NCBI RefSeq assembly: GCF_014297465.1
Contig: NZ_JACORT010000010.1
Span: 124,001 to 188,000 of the forward strand
Direction: 5' to 3'
DNA: 64,000 nucleotides
Source of the DNA: Ramlibacter cellulosilyticus
GTDB taxonomy: Bacteria > Pseudomonadota > Gammaproteobacteria > Burkholderiales > Burkholderiaceae_C
Part shown: piece by piece, positions 42,802-50,492 of the stretch
Layout of the letters: each line of letters starts with the position of its first letter
How positions within the stretch are numbered: position 1 is the first letter of the stretch
Position numbers and translations under genes: made by a program
The notes under the pieces: model-generated
Databases searched by the model: none
Told to the model about the DNA's origin: nothing
Seen by the model: only the letters and a program-made list of their open reading frames with translations

Positions 42802-44163
42802 TTGGAAGAACTGAGAATCGTCGCCATCAACGGCATGCTGGGCTACGGCTACGAATTCGCGAGCCTGCAGGCCGGCATGGACCAGCAACCCCACCTCGTC
42901 GGCGGGGACGCGGGATCCACCGACCCGGGTCCCTACTACCTGGGCTCCGGGACCTCGCTGGTCAAGCGCGAACAGGTGCGCCGCGACCTGTCGTACGCGC
43001 TGCGGGCCTCCCGCGCCGCGGGCGTGCCGATGGTGATCGGCTCGGCCGGCATGGGCGGCGGCAACCCGAACCTGGCTTTCGTGCGCGAGATCCTGCTGGA
43101 AGAAGCGCGCGAGCACGGCCTGCACTTCAAGCTGGCCACCATCCCGTCCGAGATCGACAAGACCGTCGTGCTGGATGCCCTGCGCATGGGACGCATCCAG
43201 CCCATGCCGGACGTGGGCCCGCTCTCCGAGAAGGCGGTTCGCGAAAGCGTCCGCATCGTCGGCCAGATGGGGACGGATCCCCTGGCGCACGCCCTGGCAC
43301 AGGGGGCCGACGTGGTCCTGGCCGGCCGCGCGTGCGACACGGCGATCTATGCCGCGCTGCCCATCTCGCGCGGCTACGACGCCGGCCTGGCGCTGCACAT
43401 GGCCAAGATCATGGAATGCGGCGCGCAATGCGCCCTGCCCCTCGCCCCCAACGACAGCCTGCTGGGCGTCATCCGCAAGGACCACTTCCTGATCCGGCCG
43501 CTCGCGAAGAACCGCACCGTCTCGCCGGAATCCGTGGCCGCGCATACCATGTACGAACAGGGCGACCCGCTGGTGCTGTACGAGCCCGAAGGCAACGTCG
43601 ACCTGAGCGCTTCGGAATTCGAGCAGGTGGATGCCCGGACGGTGCGGGTCAGCGGCTCGCGCTTCATCCCGGCACCCCGGCCCACGATCAAGCTCGAAGG
43701 TGCGCGCAGCATCGGCTTCCGCGCGTTCACGGTGGCGGGCATCCGCGACCGGACCGTGATCGCGAACCTCCCGGTCATCGAAGAGGCCGTGCGCGCCGCC
43801 GTGCGCCGCAACCTGGGGACGCACGTCAGCGACGCCTCGTTCGGCCTGCAGTTCCGCGCGTACGGGCGGGACGGCGTGCTCGGCACGCTGGAGCCCGAAC
43901 GCGACCGGATCCCGCACGAGGTCGGCATGCTGATCGAGGTCGTCGCCCAGACGCAGGAACTCGCCAGCTACGTCCTGTCGCTCGCGCGCTCGTCCTTCCT
44001 GCATTGCCCCTTCCCGGGCCGCAAGACCACCGCAGGCAACCTGGCGTTCCCCTTCTCGCCTTCGGACGTCCAGGCCGGCGAGGTGTTCGACTTCAGCGTG
44101 TACCACCTGATGGAGACCGACGACCCGCTGGGCCTTTTCCCCATTCACACGGAACAGGTTTGA
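42802..44163 (+). CDS. AtuA-like (DUF1446) acyclic terpene utilisation family protein
   Basis: A 453-residue protein of the DUF1446/AtuA family. The founding member belongs to the citronellol/geraniol catabolic locus of Pseudomonas, and its biochemical function is unproven. Typical segments are GGDAGSTDPGPYYLGSG near the N-terminus, GSAGMGGGNPNLAFVREIL and DVVLAGRACDTAIYAALPIS. The start appears to be TTG at 42802, directly behind an AGGGGAA site and matching the family N-terminus. It is followed after 1 bp by a DUF4387 gene. I infer action on an organic acid or its CoA ester, supplied through the Bug protein. Confidence 0.85.
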   Translation: MEELRIVAINGMLGYGYEFASLQAGMDQQPHLVGGDAGSTDPGPYYLGSGTSLVKREQVRRDLSYALRASRAAGVPMVIGSAGMGGGNPNLAFVREILLEEAREHGLHFKLATIPSEIDKTVVLDALRMGRIQPMPDVGPLSEKAVRESVRIVGQMGTDPLAHALAQGADVVLAGRACDTAIYAALPISRGYDAGLALHMAKIMECGAQCALPLAPNDSLLGVIRKDHFLIRPLAKNRTVSPESVAAHTMYEQGDPLVLYEPEGNVDLSASEFEQVDARTVRVSGSRFIPAPRPTIKLEGARSIGFRAFTVAGIRDRTVIANLPVIEEAVRAAVRRNLGTHVSDASFGLQFRAYGRDGVLGTLEPERDRIPHEVGMLIEVVAQTQELASYVLSLARSSFLHCPFPGRKTTAGNLAFPFSPSDVQAGEVFDFSVYHLMETDDPLGLFPIHTEQV

Positions 44164-44164
44164 C

Positions 44165-44482
44165 ATGACACGCCTCCAAGACCTCGCCGACGTCCTGCGC
44201 AGCAAGAACGCCGGCCCCTTCCAGGTCACGATCGACCTCATGTTCAACGACCCGGGCGTGTACCGGCGCGTGCGCGACTCGGGCGTGCTGACGTCCGAGC
44301 GCATCGGCACTGCGTACAACATCGAGGCGAGTGCGGTGCGCGTGATCCCCTTCGACCGGGTACGTGCCATCAAGGTGACCATGCCGCGCCGCTTCGGCAG
44401 CAACGGCAGCGGCTCGGCTTTCGACCGCGACGTCTACGGCGCGCAGCAGCACGGGCCGCTGGCGGAGTTCCTGGTCCCCTGA
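44165..44482 (+). CDS. DUF4387 family protein
   Basis: A 105-residue soluble protein. Family hallmarks are LADVLRSKNAGPFQVTIDLM at the N-terminus and IKVTMPRRFGSNGSGSAFDRD near the middle and end. DUF4387 proteins are almost always encoded next to, or fused to, AtuA/DUF1446 proteins, as here, so the two probably form one enzyme. It is the last gene of the GntR-controlled operon and converges on the aldehyde oxidase genes, with 12 bp between the stops. Confidence 0.87.
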   Translation: MTRLQDLADVLRSKNAGPFQVTIDLMFNDPGVYRRVRDSGVLTSERIGTAYNIEASAVRVIPFDRVRAIKVTMPRRFGSNGSGSAFDRDVYGAQQHGPLAEFLVP

Positions 44483-44494
44483 GCACCGGTGCCG

Positions 44495-46732
44495 CTAGGG
44501 CGCCATCACCTTGTCGGGCGTCATCGGCAGCGACCGGATCCTGCGTCCGGTCGCGTGCCAGATCGCATTGGAGATCGCGGCGGCGACGCCCAGGCCGCCG
44601 ATCTCGCCCACGCCCTTGGCGCCCAGGCGGCTGACGACGCGGTCGTCTTCGGGCACGAAGTGGACCTCCAGCGCATGGATGTCCGCATTCACCGGCACGT
44701 GGTAGTTGGCCAGGTCCACCGTCATGAAGCGGCCCAGCGCGTGGTCGATGAGCGTTCCTTCGTGCAGCGCCTGGCCCATGCCCCAGACGATGCCGCCCAG
44801 CACCTGGCTGCGCGCCGTGAGCTCGTTGATGATGCGGCCGCAAGCCACCGCGCTCACGACCCGCGTGACGCGCACGGTCCCCATGGCCTCGTCCACCCGC
44901 ACCTCGCAGAACACCGCCGAATGCACGGCGCGCTCGTAGCGGCCCTGTTCGTCCTCGTCGGGCTCGAGGTGGAAGTGCGCCTCGAGTTCCTCGACGCCGG
45001 AGGTCGCCAGCACTTCCTGCACGGAAATCCCGTCGCCATCCCGACCGCGCAGCCGCAGCCGGCTGCCGGCGAACTCCACGTCCGCCAGCTTGCTGTCCGC
45101 CAAGGGTGACGCCGCCGTGGAGCGCGCGAGCTGCCAGGCCTTCCTGCGCAGCTTCTCGCACGCGCCGTCCACCGCCGAGCCCACGCTCGCCACGTGCGAG
45201 GAGCCGCCCTCGGTGGGCGCCTGCGGCAGGCGCGTGTCGGCAATGTGCACGCGCACGTCGTCCAACCGCACGCCCAGCGCGGACGCCGCGACCTGCGCCA
45301 GCACCGTGACCGTGCCGGTGCCGATGTCGCTGGCCGCCGTTTCCACGTCGACGTGGCCGTCGACGTGCCACACCACCCTCGCCTGCGCTTCCTCCTGCTC
45401 GGCGATCCATTGCCCGCTGGCCATGCCCCAGCCGACCAGCTCGTCGCCCTCGCGCCGGCTGCGCGGCTGCGGGTCGCGCGCCGACCAGCCGAAGCGATCC
45501 GCCGCGAGCGCGTAGCACTCGCGCAGCTTCTTGCTGGAATACGGCTTGTCGCCGGAGGGCGCGCGCTCGGCGTAGTTGGCGAGGCGCAGCGCCAGCGGGT
45601 CCATGCCCAGCGCCTGCGCCAGTTCGTCCATCGCGACCTCCAGCGGGAACAGGCCGCTCGCCGCTCCCGGCGCTCGCATGTCCAATGGCGTCGGCAGGTC
45701 CAGCGGCAGCACACGGTAGTCGCCGCGCAGGTTCTCGCAGCCGTACAGCGTGCCCGACCACCGGGTGACCATCTCGGTGAAATCTTCCACGCGCGAGGTC
45801 TCGCCCACCGCCTCGTGGATCAGCGCCTGCAGCGCGCCGTCGCGTGCGGCGCCCAGGCGCACGCGCTGCCAGATCTCGGGACGGTGCCCGAAGGTGAACA
45901 TCTGCTGGCGCGTCAGCACCACGCGCACGGGTCGTCGCAGGTGCAGCGCCCCCACCATGGCCAGCAGCAGGTTGTATTGCGGCCGCAGCCCGGAGCCGAA
46001 GGCGCCGCCCACGAAGGTGTTCAGCAGCGTGAGCTGGCTCTCGTGCAGGCCGAACACCTTGGCCACCCTCTTGCGCGTGCCGTGCGCGCCCTGGTTCTTG
46101 TCGTGGATGGTGAGCGTGCCACCGGCCTCGGGAATCACCGTGCTCGCGTGCAGCTCCATGGGGTTGTGGTGCTCCACCGCCTGGTGGAACTCGGCGTCGA
46201 CCTGCACGGGTGCGACGGCGAACGCGGCGTCGGCATCGCCGCGCGGCTTCGGCGGGGCCGTGTCCTCGTCGAGCTCCTTCGGGGCGCGCCCCTGCGCATG
46301 GTGCCGCGGCAGGTCGGTCCCGTGCGCCTGCGCCTCGTACTCGACGCGGACCAGGGCGGCCGCGTAGCGCGCGGCTTCCCAGGTCTCCGCCAGCACCAAT
46401 GCCACCGGCTGGCCCGCGTAATGCACGCTATCGCTCACCAGCGGCTTGACCGGCACGGTGGAGAAGTCCTCGCCGGCTTCGAAGTAATGCGCGAGCTGCG
46501 GCGCCTGGCTGCGATGGCCGTGCCACAGCACGTCCAGCACGCCGTGGACCGCGCGCGCTGGCGCATCATCGACGGCCAGGATGCGGCCGCGGGCGATGGC
46601 GGCATTGACCACCACGCCATGCACGAGCCCCTCGACGACGACCTCGGCGGCATAACGCGCCTGCCCGGTCACCTTGGCGCGCCCGTCGATGCGCGGTACG
46701 GGCTGGCCGATCGCGACGAACCCGGCGCTCAT
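44495..46732 (-). CDS. paoC: Molybdopterin-binding large subunit, xanthine dehydrogenase family (PaoC-like)
   Basis: A 745-residue molybdenum hydroxylase subunit carrying the molybdopterin-cytosine-dinucleotide cofactor. The N-terminal Ald_Xan_dh domain starts GQPVPRIDGRAKVTGQARYA. MoCo-binding segments include NTFVGGAFGSG, TEGGSSHVASVGSAV and, near the end, GAKGVGEIGGLGVAAAISNA with the catalytic Glu in the GVGE motif. Size and gene order (small, FAD, large) match E. coli PaoABC. It would oxidise aldehydes or N-heterocycles. Its ATG overlaps the stop of the FAD subunit by 4 bp. The partner iron-sulfur gene is broken, so activity in this strain is doubtful. Confidence 0.85.
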   Translation of the reverse strand: MSAGFVAIGQPVPRIDGRAKVTGQARYAAEVVVEGLVHGVVVNAAIARGRILAVDDAPARAVHGVLDVLWHGHRSQAPQLAHYFEAGEDFSTVPVKPLVSDSVHYAGQPVALVLAETWEAARYAAALVRVEYEAQAHGTDLPRHHAQGRAPKELDEDTAPPKPRGDADAAFAVAPVQVDAEFHQAVEHHNPMELHASTVIPEAGGTLTIHDKNQGAHGTRKRVAKVFGLHESQLTLLNTFVGGAFGSGLRPQYNLLLAMVGALHLRRPVRVVLTRQQMFTFGHRPEIWQRVRLGAARDGALQALIHEAVGETSRVEDFTEMVTRWSGTLYGCENLRGDYRVLPLDLPTPLDMRAPGAASGLFPLEVAMDELAQALGMDPLALRLANYAERAPSGDKPYSSKKLRECYALAADRFGWSARDPQPRSRREGDELVGWGMASGQWIAEQEEAQARVVWHVDGHVDVETAASDIGTGTVTVLAQVAASALGVRLDDVRVHIADTRLPQAPTEGGSSHVASVGSAVDGACEKLRRKAWQLARSTAASPLADSKLADVEFAGSRLRLRGRDGDGISVQEVLATSGVEELEAHFHLEPDEDEQGRYERAVHSAVFCEVRVDEAMGTVRVTRVVSAVACGRIINELTARSQVLGGIVWGMGQALHEGTLIDHALGRFMTVDLANYHVPVNADIHALEVHFVPEDDRVVSRLGAKGVGEIGGLGVAAAISNAIWHATGRRIRSLPMTPDKVMAP

Positions 46733-47751
46733 GGCCCATCCTCCGCATGGTTGGTGACCGTGCCGGCGGTGGCGAGCGCCAGCGCACGGACGATGGCCCG
46801 CCGGGCCAGCGGGATCTTGAACGCATTGCTGCCCTCGCGCGCGCCCTGCGGAACGGCCCCCCGCAGCAGCGCGTCGGCGGCGCGGGCGAACGATGCTTCC
46901 GTGGCCGGCTGGCCGAGCAGCAGCGCTTCGGCGGCCGGATCCCGCCACGGCTTGTGCGCGACGCCGCCCAGGGCCAGCCGTGCGGCGCGGATGGTGCCGC
47001 CGTCCAGGTCCAGGGCCGCCGCCACCGAGACCAGCGCAAACGCATACGACAGCCGCTCGCGCAGCTTGAGGTACACGCTGTGGGCGCGGAATCCATCGGC
47101 GGGGGGCAGCGTGAGCGCGACGATCAACTCGTCCTCCGCGAGCGTCGTGTCCTGGTCCGGCCGGTCTCCAGGAAGGCGATGGAACTCTGCGAAGGGGATG
47201 CTGCGCTCGCCGCGCGGCGAAGCCACCTGCACCGTCGCTTCCAGCGCGGCCAGCGCCACGCACATGTCGGATGGATGCGTGGCGATGCAATGCTCGCTGG
47301 CGCCCAGGATGGCGTGCTGCCGCGCCAGGCCGGCGATCGCCGAACAGCCCGACCCCGGCTCCCGCTTGTTGCAGGGCGTGGCGATGTCGTAGAAGTAGCA
47401 GCAGCGCGTGCGCTGCAGCAGGTTGCCGCCGTTGCTGGCCATGTTGCGGATCTGCGCGGTGGCGCCGGAGAGGATCGCGGTGGCCAGCAGGGGATAGCGC
47501 TCGCGCACGAGCGGGTGCCAGGCGGTGGCCGCGTTGCGCGCGAGCGCGCCCAGCCGCAGGCCGCCCTCGGGCGTGGCCTCGATGGCATCGAGCCCGAGCC
47601 GGTTGATGTCCACCAGCCGCGTCGGCCGCAGCACGTTCACCTTCATCAGGTCGAGGAGGTTCGTGCCGCCGGCGATGAAGCGCGTCCCGTCGCCGGCCAG
47701 CCAGAGGGCCGCGGGAACGTCGCTGACGGGGAAGAAGGTGAACGGGTTCAT
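46729..47751 (-). CDS. paoB: FAD-binding medium subunit with 4Fe-4S insert (PaoB-like)
   Basis: A 340-residue subunit. FAD-binding segments are FIAGGTNLLDLMKVNV near 28-43 and NMASNGGNLLQRT near 108. A Cys-rich insert, RTRCCYFYDIATPCNKREPG followed by SGCSA, carries the ligands of the extra [4Fe-4S] cluster that distinguishes PaoB from ordinary xanthine dehydrogenase FAD subunits. This supports the PaoABC-like assignment. It overlaps both neighbours by 4 bp. Electrons would pass from molybdenum via the small-subunit clusters to this FAD. Confidence 0.87.
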   Translation of the reverse strand: MNPFTFFPVSDVPAALWLAGDGTRFIAGGTNLLDLMKVNVLRPTRLVDINRLGLDAIEATPEGGLRLGALARNAATAWHPLVRERYPLLATAILSGATAQIRNMASNGGNLLQRTRCCYFYDIATPCNKREPGSGCSAIAGLARQHAILGASEHCIATHPSDMCVALAALEATVQVASPRGERSIPFAEFHRLPGDRPDQDTTLAEDELIVALTLPPADGFRAHSVYLKLRERLSYAFALVSVAAALDLDGGTIRAARLALGGVAHKPWRDPAAEALLLGQPATEASFARAADALLRGAVPQGAREGSNAFKIPLARRAIVRALALATAGTVTNHAEDGP

Positions 47752-48023
47752 GCCGGCTCTTCGGGTCCGCGCACGCGCGCATTCACCGTGGTTCCCGCGA
47801 TCCACGGCCCGCGCGCTGCCTCGCTCGCGTGCGGCCCGGGTCCGAGCACGACCTGCGCCACCGCCTGAGCGATCTGCGCGTAGGCGCCGCAGCGGCAGAG
47901 GTTGCCCGACATCAGCTCGCGCACGTCGTCCAGCGACTTCGCGTGGCCCTCGTTCGCCAGCCCGACCGCGGAACACAGTTGCCCGGGCGTGCAGTAGCCG
48001 CACTGGAAAGCGTCGTGCTGCAT
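47748..48023 (-). pseudogene. paoA: 5'-truncated 2Fe-2S small subunit (PaoA-like)
   Basis: Only 91 residues of a normally 160-230-residue subunit remain. Present is the helical [2Fe-2S] domain with FQCGYCTPGQ and LCRCGAYAQI. Missing are the Tat signal and the entire plant-ferredoxin-like domain that binds the other [2Fe-2S] cluster. The ORF opens at an ATG inside the conserved (E/Q)HDA-QCGYC segment, where intact homologues are mid-protein. Just upstream lies an unrelated + strand gene starting at 48062, so the 5' half was probably lost by deletion. Without it, electron transfer and export of the complex should fail. Confidence 0.7.
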
Positions 48024-48061
48024 GAAGCTACGGCATCCCCGCGGCGCGATAACATCCGGGG

Positions 48062-48445
48062 ATGAGGAACGAACAGGTCTGGGTCGAGCCGGTGGGCAGC
48101 GTCATCGTGGCGAGGATCCGCGGCAAGCCCACCGCGGAAGTGCTGCGCGAGTGCGAGCGCCGCGTGGTCGAACTCGCGCGCGACACGCAGCAGGTCCGGG
48201 TGCTCTACGACGCGCTGGAGCTGGAGCCACCCGAGATGGAGCTGGTGCTCCTGCAGCAGCAGCTCGAAGCCCAGAAGCGGGACTCCCTGGGGTCGGAGTT
48301 GCTGCGCACGGCCATCCTGGTTTCCAACACGCGCATCGCGTACCTGGCACGCATCGCGTTCGGCCACGCCGGCGAGGCGAACTATCGCGTCTTCTACAAC
48401 GACTTCGCGGCGGCTTTCCGTTGGCTCGAGAGCCGCGGCGCCTAG
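48062..48445 (+). CDS. Hypothetical protein, 127 aa
   Basis: A soluble alpha/beta protein with a pattern resembling SpoIIAA/STAS-like folds: VIVARIRGKPTAEVLRECER, VRVLYDALELEPPEMELVLL, LRTAILVSNTRIAYLARIAF and a C-terminal YRVFYNDFAAAFRWLESRG. Similar short proteins are found in proteobacteria without assigned function. The resemblance is from pattern only. The ATG at 48062 has no strong ribosome binding site. It is divergent from the truncated paoA remnant by 38 bp, so it sits at the edge of the presumed deletion. Confidence 0.6.
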   Translation: MRNEQVWVEPVGSVIVARIRGKPTAEVLRECERRVVELARDTQQVRVLYDALELEPPEMELVLLQQQLEAQKRDSLGSELLRTAILVSNTRIAYLARIAFGHAGEANYRVFYNDFAAAFRWLESRGA

Positions 48446-48566
48446 TGGTGCGCCGCACTTCCCTGCGCTCCTAGCACGGAAGCCTCGAATCTGTACATCG
48501 CTCGCGTTCAGGATGGCCCTGGCCTCTGCGAACCCGATGATGTGGGAGGATTCGATCGGAGGCGGT

Positions 48567-49528
48567 ATGTGGCAGCTGCCAAGCCTTTCAGTGACGCGGT
48601 CGTGGGTCGTGCGGGTCCTGGTCGCGACAGCCACCGGCGCGCTCGCTCAGCCCGTCCGGGACACGGAGCTCCCCGAGGCGCTCGCCGGACGGACTTTCTC
48701 GTTCCTCAATCCGGAAGGCAAACGACTGGAGTTCCGTTTCGACACGGAGGGACGCTTCGTGGTTCGCCTCCCGTCCGGCGTCGTGCAGGGCGGCGCCTGG
48801 AGAGTCGATGCCGGCAGGCTGTGCATCGACAGCTGGATGGTGTTCTGCGCTCCGACGCGCCGGGTCGATGGTTCATGGCAGATCCGCCGTCCGGACGGCG
48901 CCTTCACTGCCCTCGAGGAGCAAGCGGGCCACGGTGCCCTGCCTGGCGGCATCACGCAAGGAGCGCTGGCACTGGTGCCCGGAGCAACGGTGCTCCCATG
49001 GTGCGCGTCGGGGACAGCTGGACTTACGATTCCGTCCAGCCTGACGGGTCCCGCACGTCCCGGACCGAGACCGTGCTCGCCGTCCACACGGATGGAACGG
49101 TCACGATCCAGCGAGGAAGGAGGGCCCAGAGGCTCTCACCCGCCCTGAACATCTACGACGCGAAGGGTGCGGAGCTTCCGCAAGTGCTTCTTCCACTCGC
49201 CGTCGGCCAGAGGTGGGAGAACACGGAGTACTGGTTCAGTGCGCCTTATCACGGCGAGAACAGGCTCACGTACAAGGTGGTCGCGCTGGAGCAGGTGCAG
49301 GTTCCCGCGGGCACCTACGAGGCCTTCCGGATCACCGCTGAAGGCTGGCAGGTGCTGCGTTCCCACCCGGCCGGCAGCCAGGGGCGCGTCGAGCAGACCT
49401 ACTGGTACGCCCCCGCAGCCAGGCGGATCGTGAAATTCACCGGCTTCGTCCGATGGTCCACGCCCTGGGATCGGAACGAGGCCTGGACAGGGAACTTCGA
49501 GCTTCGCAGCGCCAGCGTTTCGCCTTAG
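48567..49528 (+). pseudogene. Frameshifted secreted protein gene
   Basis: The first part (48567 to about 48995) encodes a signal peptide and a beta-rich domain (EALAGRTFSFLNPEGKRLEF, RVDAGRLCIDSWMVF) and ends at LALVPGATV. The coherent sequence then continues in another frame from about 49000 (PMVRVGDSWTYDSVQPDGSR, GENRLTYKVVALEQVQVPAG, TYWYAPAARRIVKFTGFV) to the stop at 49528. A single-base loss near 48990-49005 restores one protein of about 320 residues. The second half resembles DUF3108-like periplasmic proteins. The ATG at 48567 has a GGAGGC site. A sequencing error is an alternative. Confidence 0.6.
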
Positions 49529-49535
49529 GTGTGGG

Positions 49536-49612
49536 TGGCCTGCCCGGAGGGAATCGAACCCCCGACAACCTGCTTAGAAGGCAGGTGCTCTATCCAACTG
49601 AGCTACGGGCAG
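49536..49612 (-). tRNA. tRNA-Arg (anticodon TCT)
   Basis: The reverse strand folds as a complete 77-nt tRNA including an encoded CCA. The acceptor stem is CTGCCCG/CGGGCAG with discriminator G. The D-arm contains AGCTCAGTTGGATAGAGC, and the anticodon stem CCTGC/GCAGG frames a CTTCTAA loop with anticodon TCT. The T-arm is GGGGGTTCGATTCCCTC. It begins 34 bp before the stop of the adaptor gene on the same strand and lies tail-to-tail with the frameshifted gene. Confidence 0.97.
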
Positions 49613-49646
49613 CCGGGCCCAATGGTACCCGGCTTCGCCCGGGCGC

Positions 49647-50492
49647 TCAGCGCGCCGCCGGGCGCGTGTAGGAGGCCGGCGTCACCAGCTGGCGCAGCTC
49701 GGGGAAGTCGACGCGGCAGCGGATCCCCGCCGGCACCCTGCCGCCCGCATTGGGCATCTCCAGGCGCACGCCGAAGGTGCCGCTCGCGGTGTCGAAGACG
49801 CTGTCGATGACCTTGACCGTGGCCGCGTGGCTGCCGCCCAGGCCCTCGGGCACCACGGTGGCGGCCTGCTGCGGCTTGAGCTTGCCCCAGGCGGCCAGCG
49901 GCAGCACCACCTCCACCCGCAGCGGCTCCACCTGCACGAGCTTGAGGATGGGCTTGCGGCCGGTGCCGGACTCGGCCAGGTCGCCGGGGTTGAGCATGCG
50001 GTCCAGGACGACACCGTCGAAGGGGCTGCGCAGCACCCGTCGATTCAGCAGGTCCTGCGCGTGGCGCGCATCCAGGATGGCCTGCTCCTTGTCCTCTCGC
50101 GCGGCGCGCAGCTCCGCTTCCAGGATCCGCTTCTCCGCCTCCGCCTCGTCGCGCGCCTGCACGGACACGAACTTCTGCGCCTCCAGCTGCGCCTGCCGCT
50201 CCAGCTTCTTGTGCGCGTAGTCCAGCCGGTTCTGCGCCGACTGCAGCCGCCCCTGCGACTCGGCGCGCACGCGGGAGAGCTGCACCGCGGACGTTTCCGC
50301 CGCCGACTCCAGCTGCACCAGCACCTGCCCGGCGCGCACACGGTCGCCGCGCTGCACGTTCACCTTCTCGATGATGCCTTCGACCGAGCTGCGGACCTCC
50401 ACCATCTGGTAGGGCTCGATCAGGCAGTCGAAGGGATTGGCCGCCGCGGCGCCGCAGGCGAGCAGGCACGCCATGGGAATGGAGGACTTCAT
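49647..50492 (-). CDS. HlyD/RND-type periplasmic adaptor, small
   Basis: A 281-residue periplasmic adaptor. After a signal peptide (cleavage near AAA/NPFD at 19-20) it starts directly with the barrel-sandwich hybrid (VRSSVEGIIEKVNVQRGDRV). A helical hairpin follows (about 65-150, AQNRLDYAHKKLERQAQLEA), then the second lipoyl half (RRVLRSPFDGVVLDRMLNPG) and a beta-barrel. It is the last gene of the minus-strand cluster and overlaps the SecA-like gene by 4 bp (ATGA). In a secretion assembly it would bridge the inner-membrane part to an outer-membrane duct; no duct gene is in the window. Confidence 0.87.
   Translation of the reverse strand: MKSSIPMACLLACGAAAANPFDCLIEPYQMVEVRSSVEGIIEKVNVQRGDRVRAGQVLVQLESAAETSAVQLSRVRAESQGRLQSAQNRLDYAHKKLERQAQLEAQKFVSVQARDEAEAEKRILEAELRAAREDKEQAILDARHAQDLLNRRVLRSPFDGVVLDRMLNPGDLAESGTGRKPILKLVQVEPLRVEVVLPLAAWGKLKPQQAATVVPEGLGGSHAATVKVIDSVFDTASGTFGVRLEMPNAGGRVPAGIRCRVDFPELRQLVTPASYTRPAAR

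Noticed and set aside
48985..49010. Programmed -1 ribosomal frameshift joining the two halves of the secreted protein
   Set aside because: No slippery heptamer or obvious downstream pseudoknot at the junction; a mutation or sequencing error is simpler.
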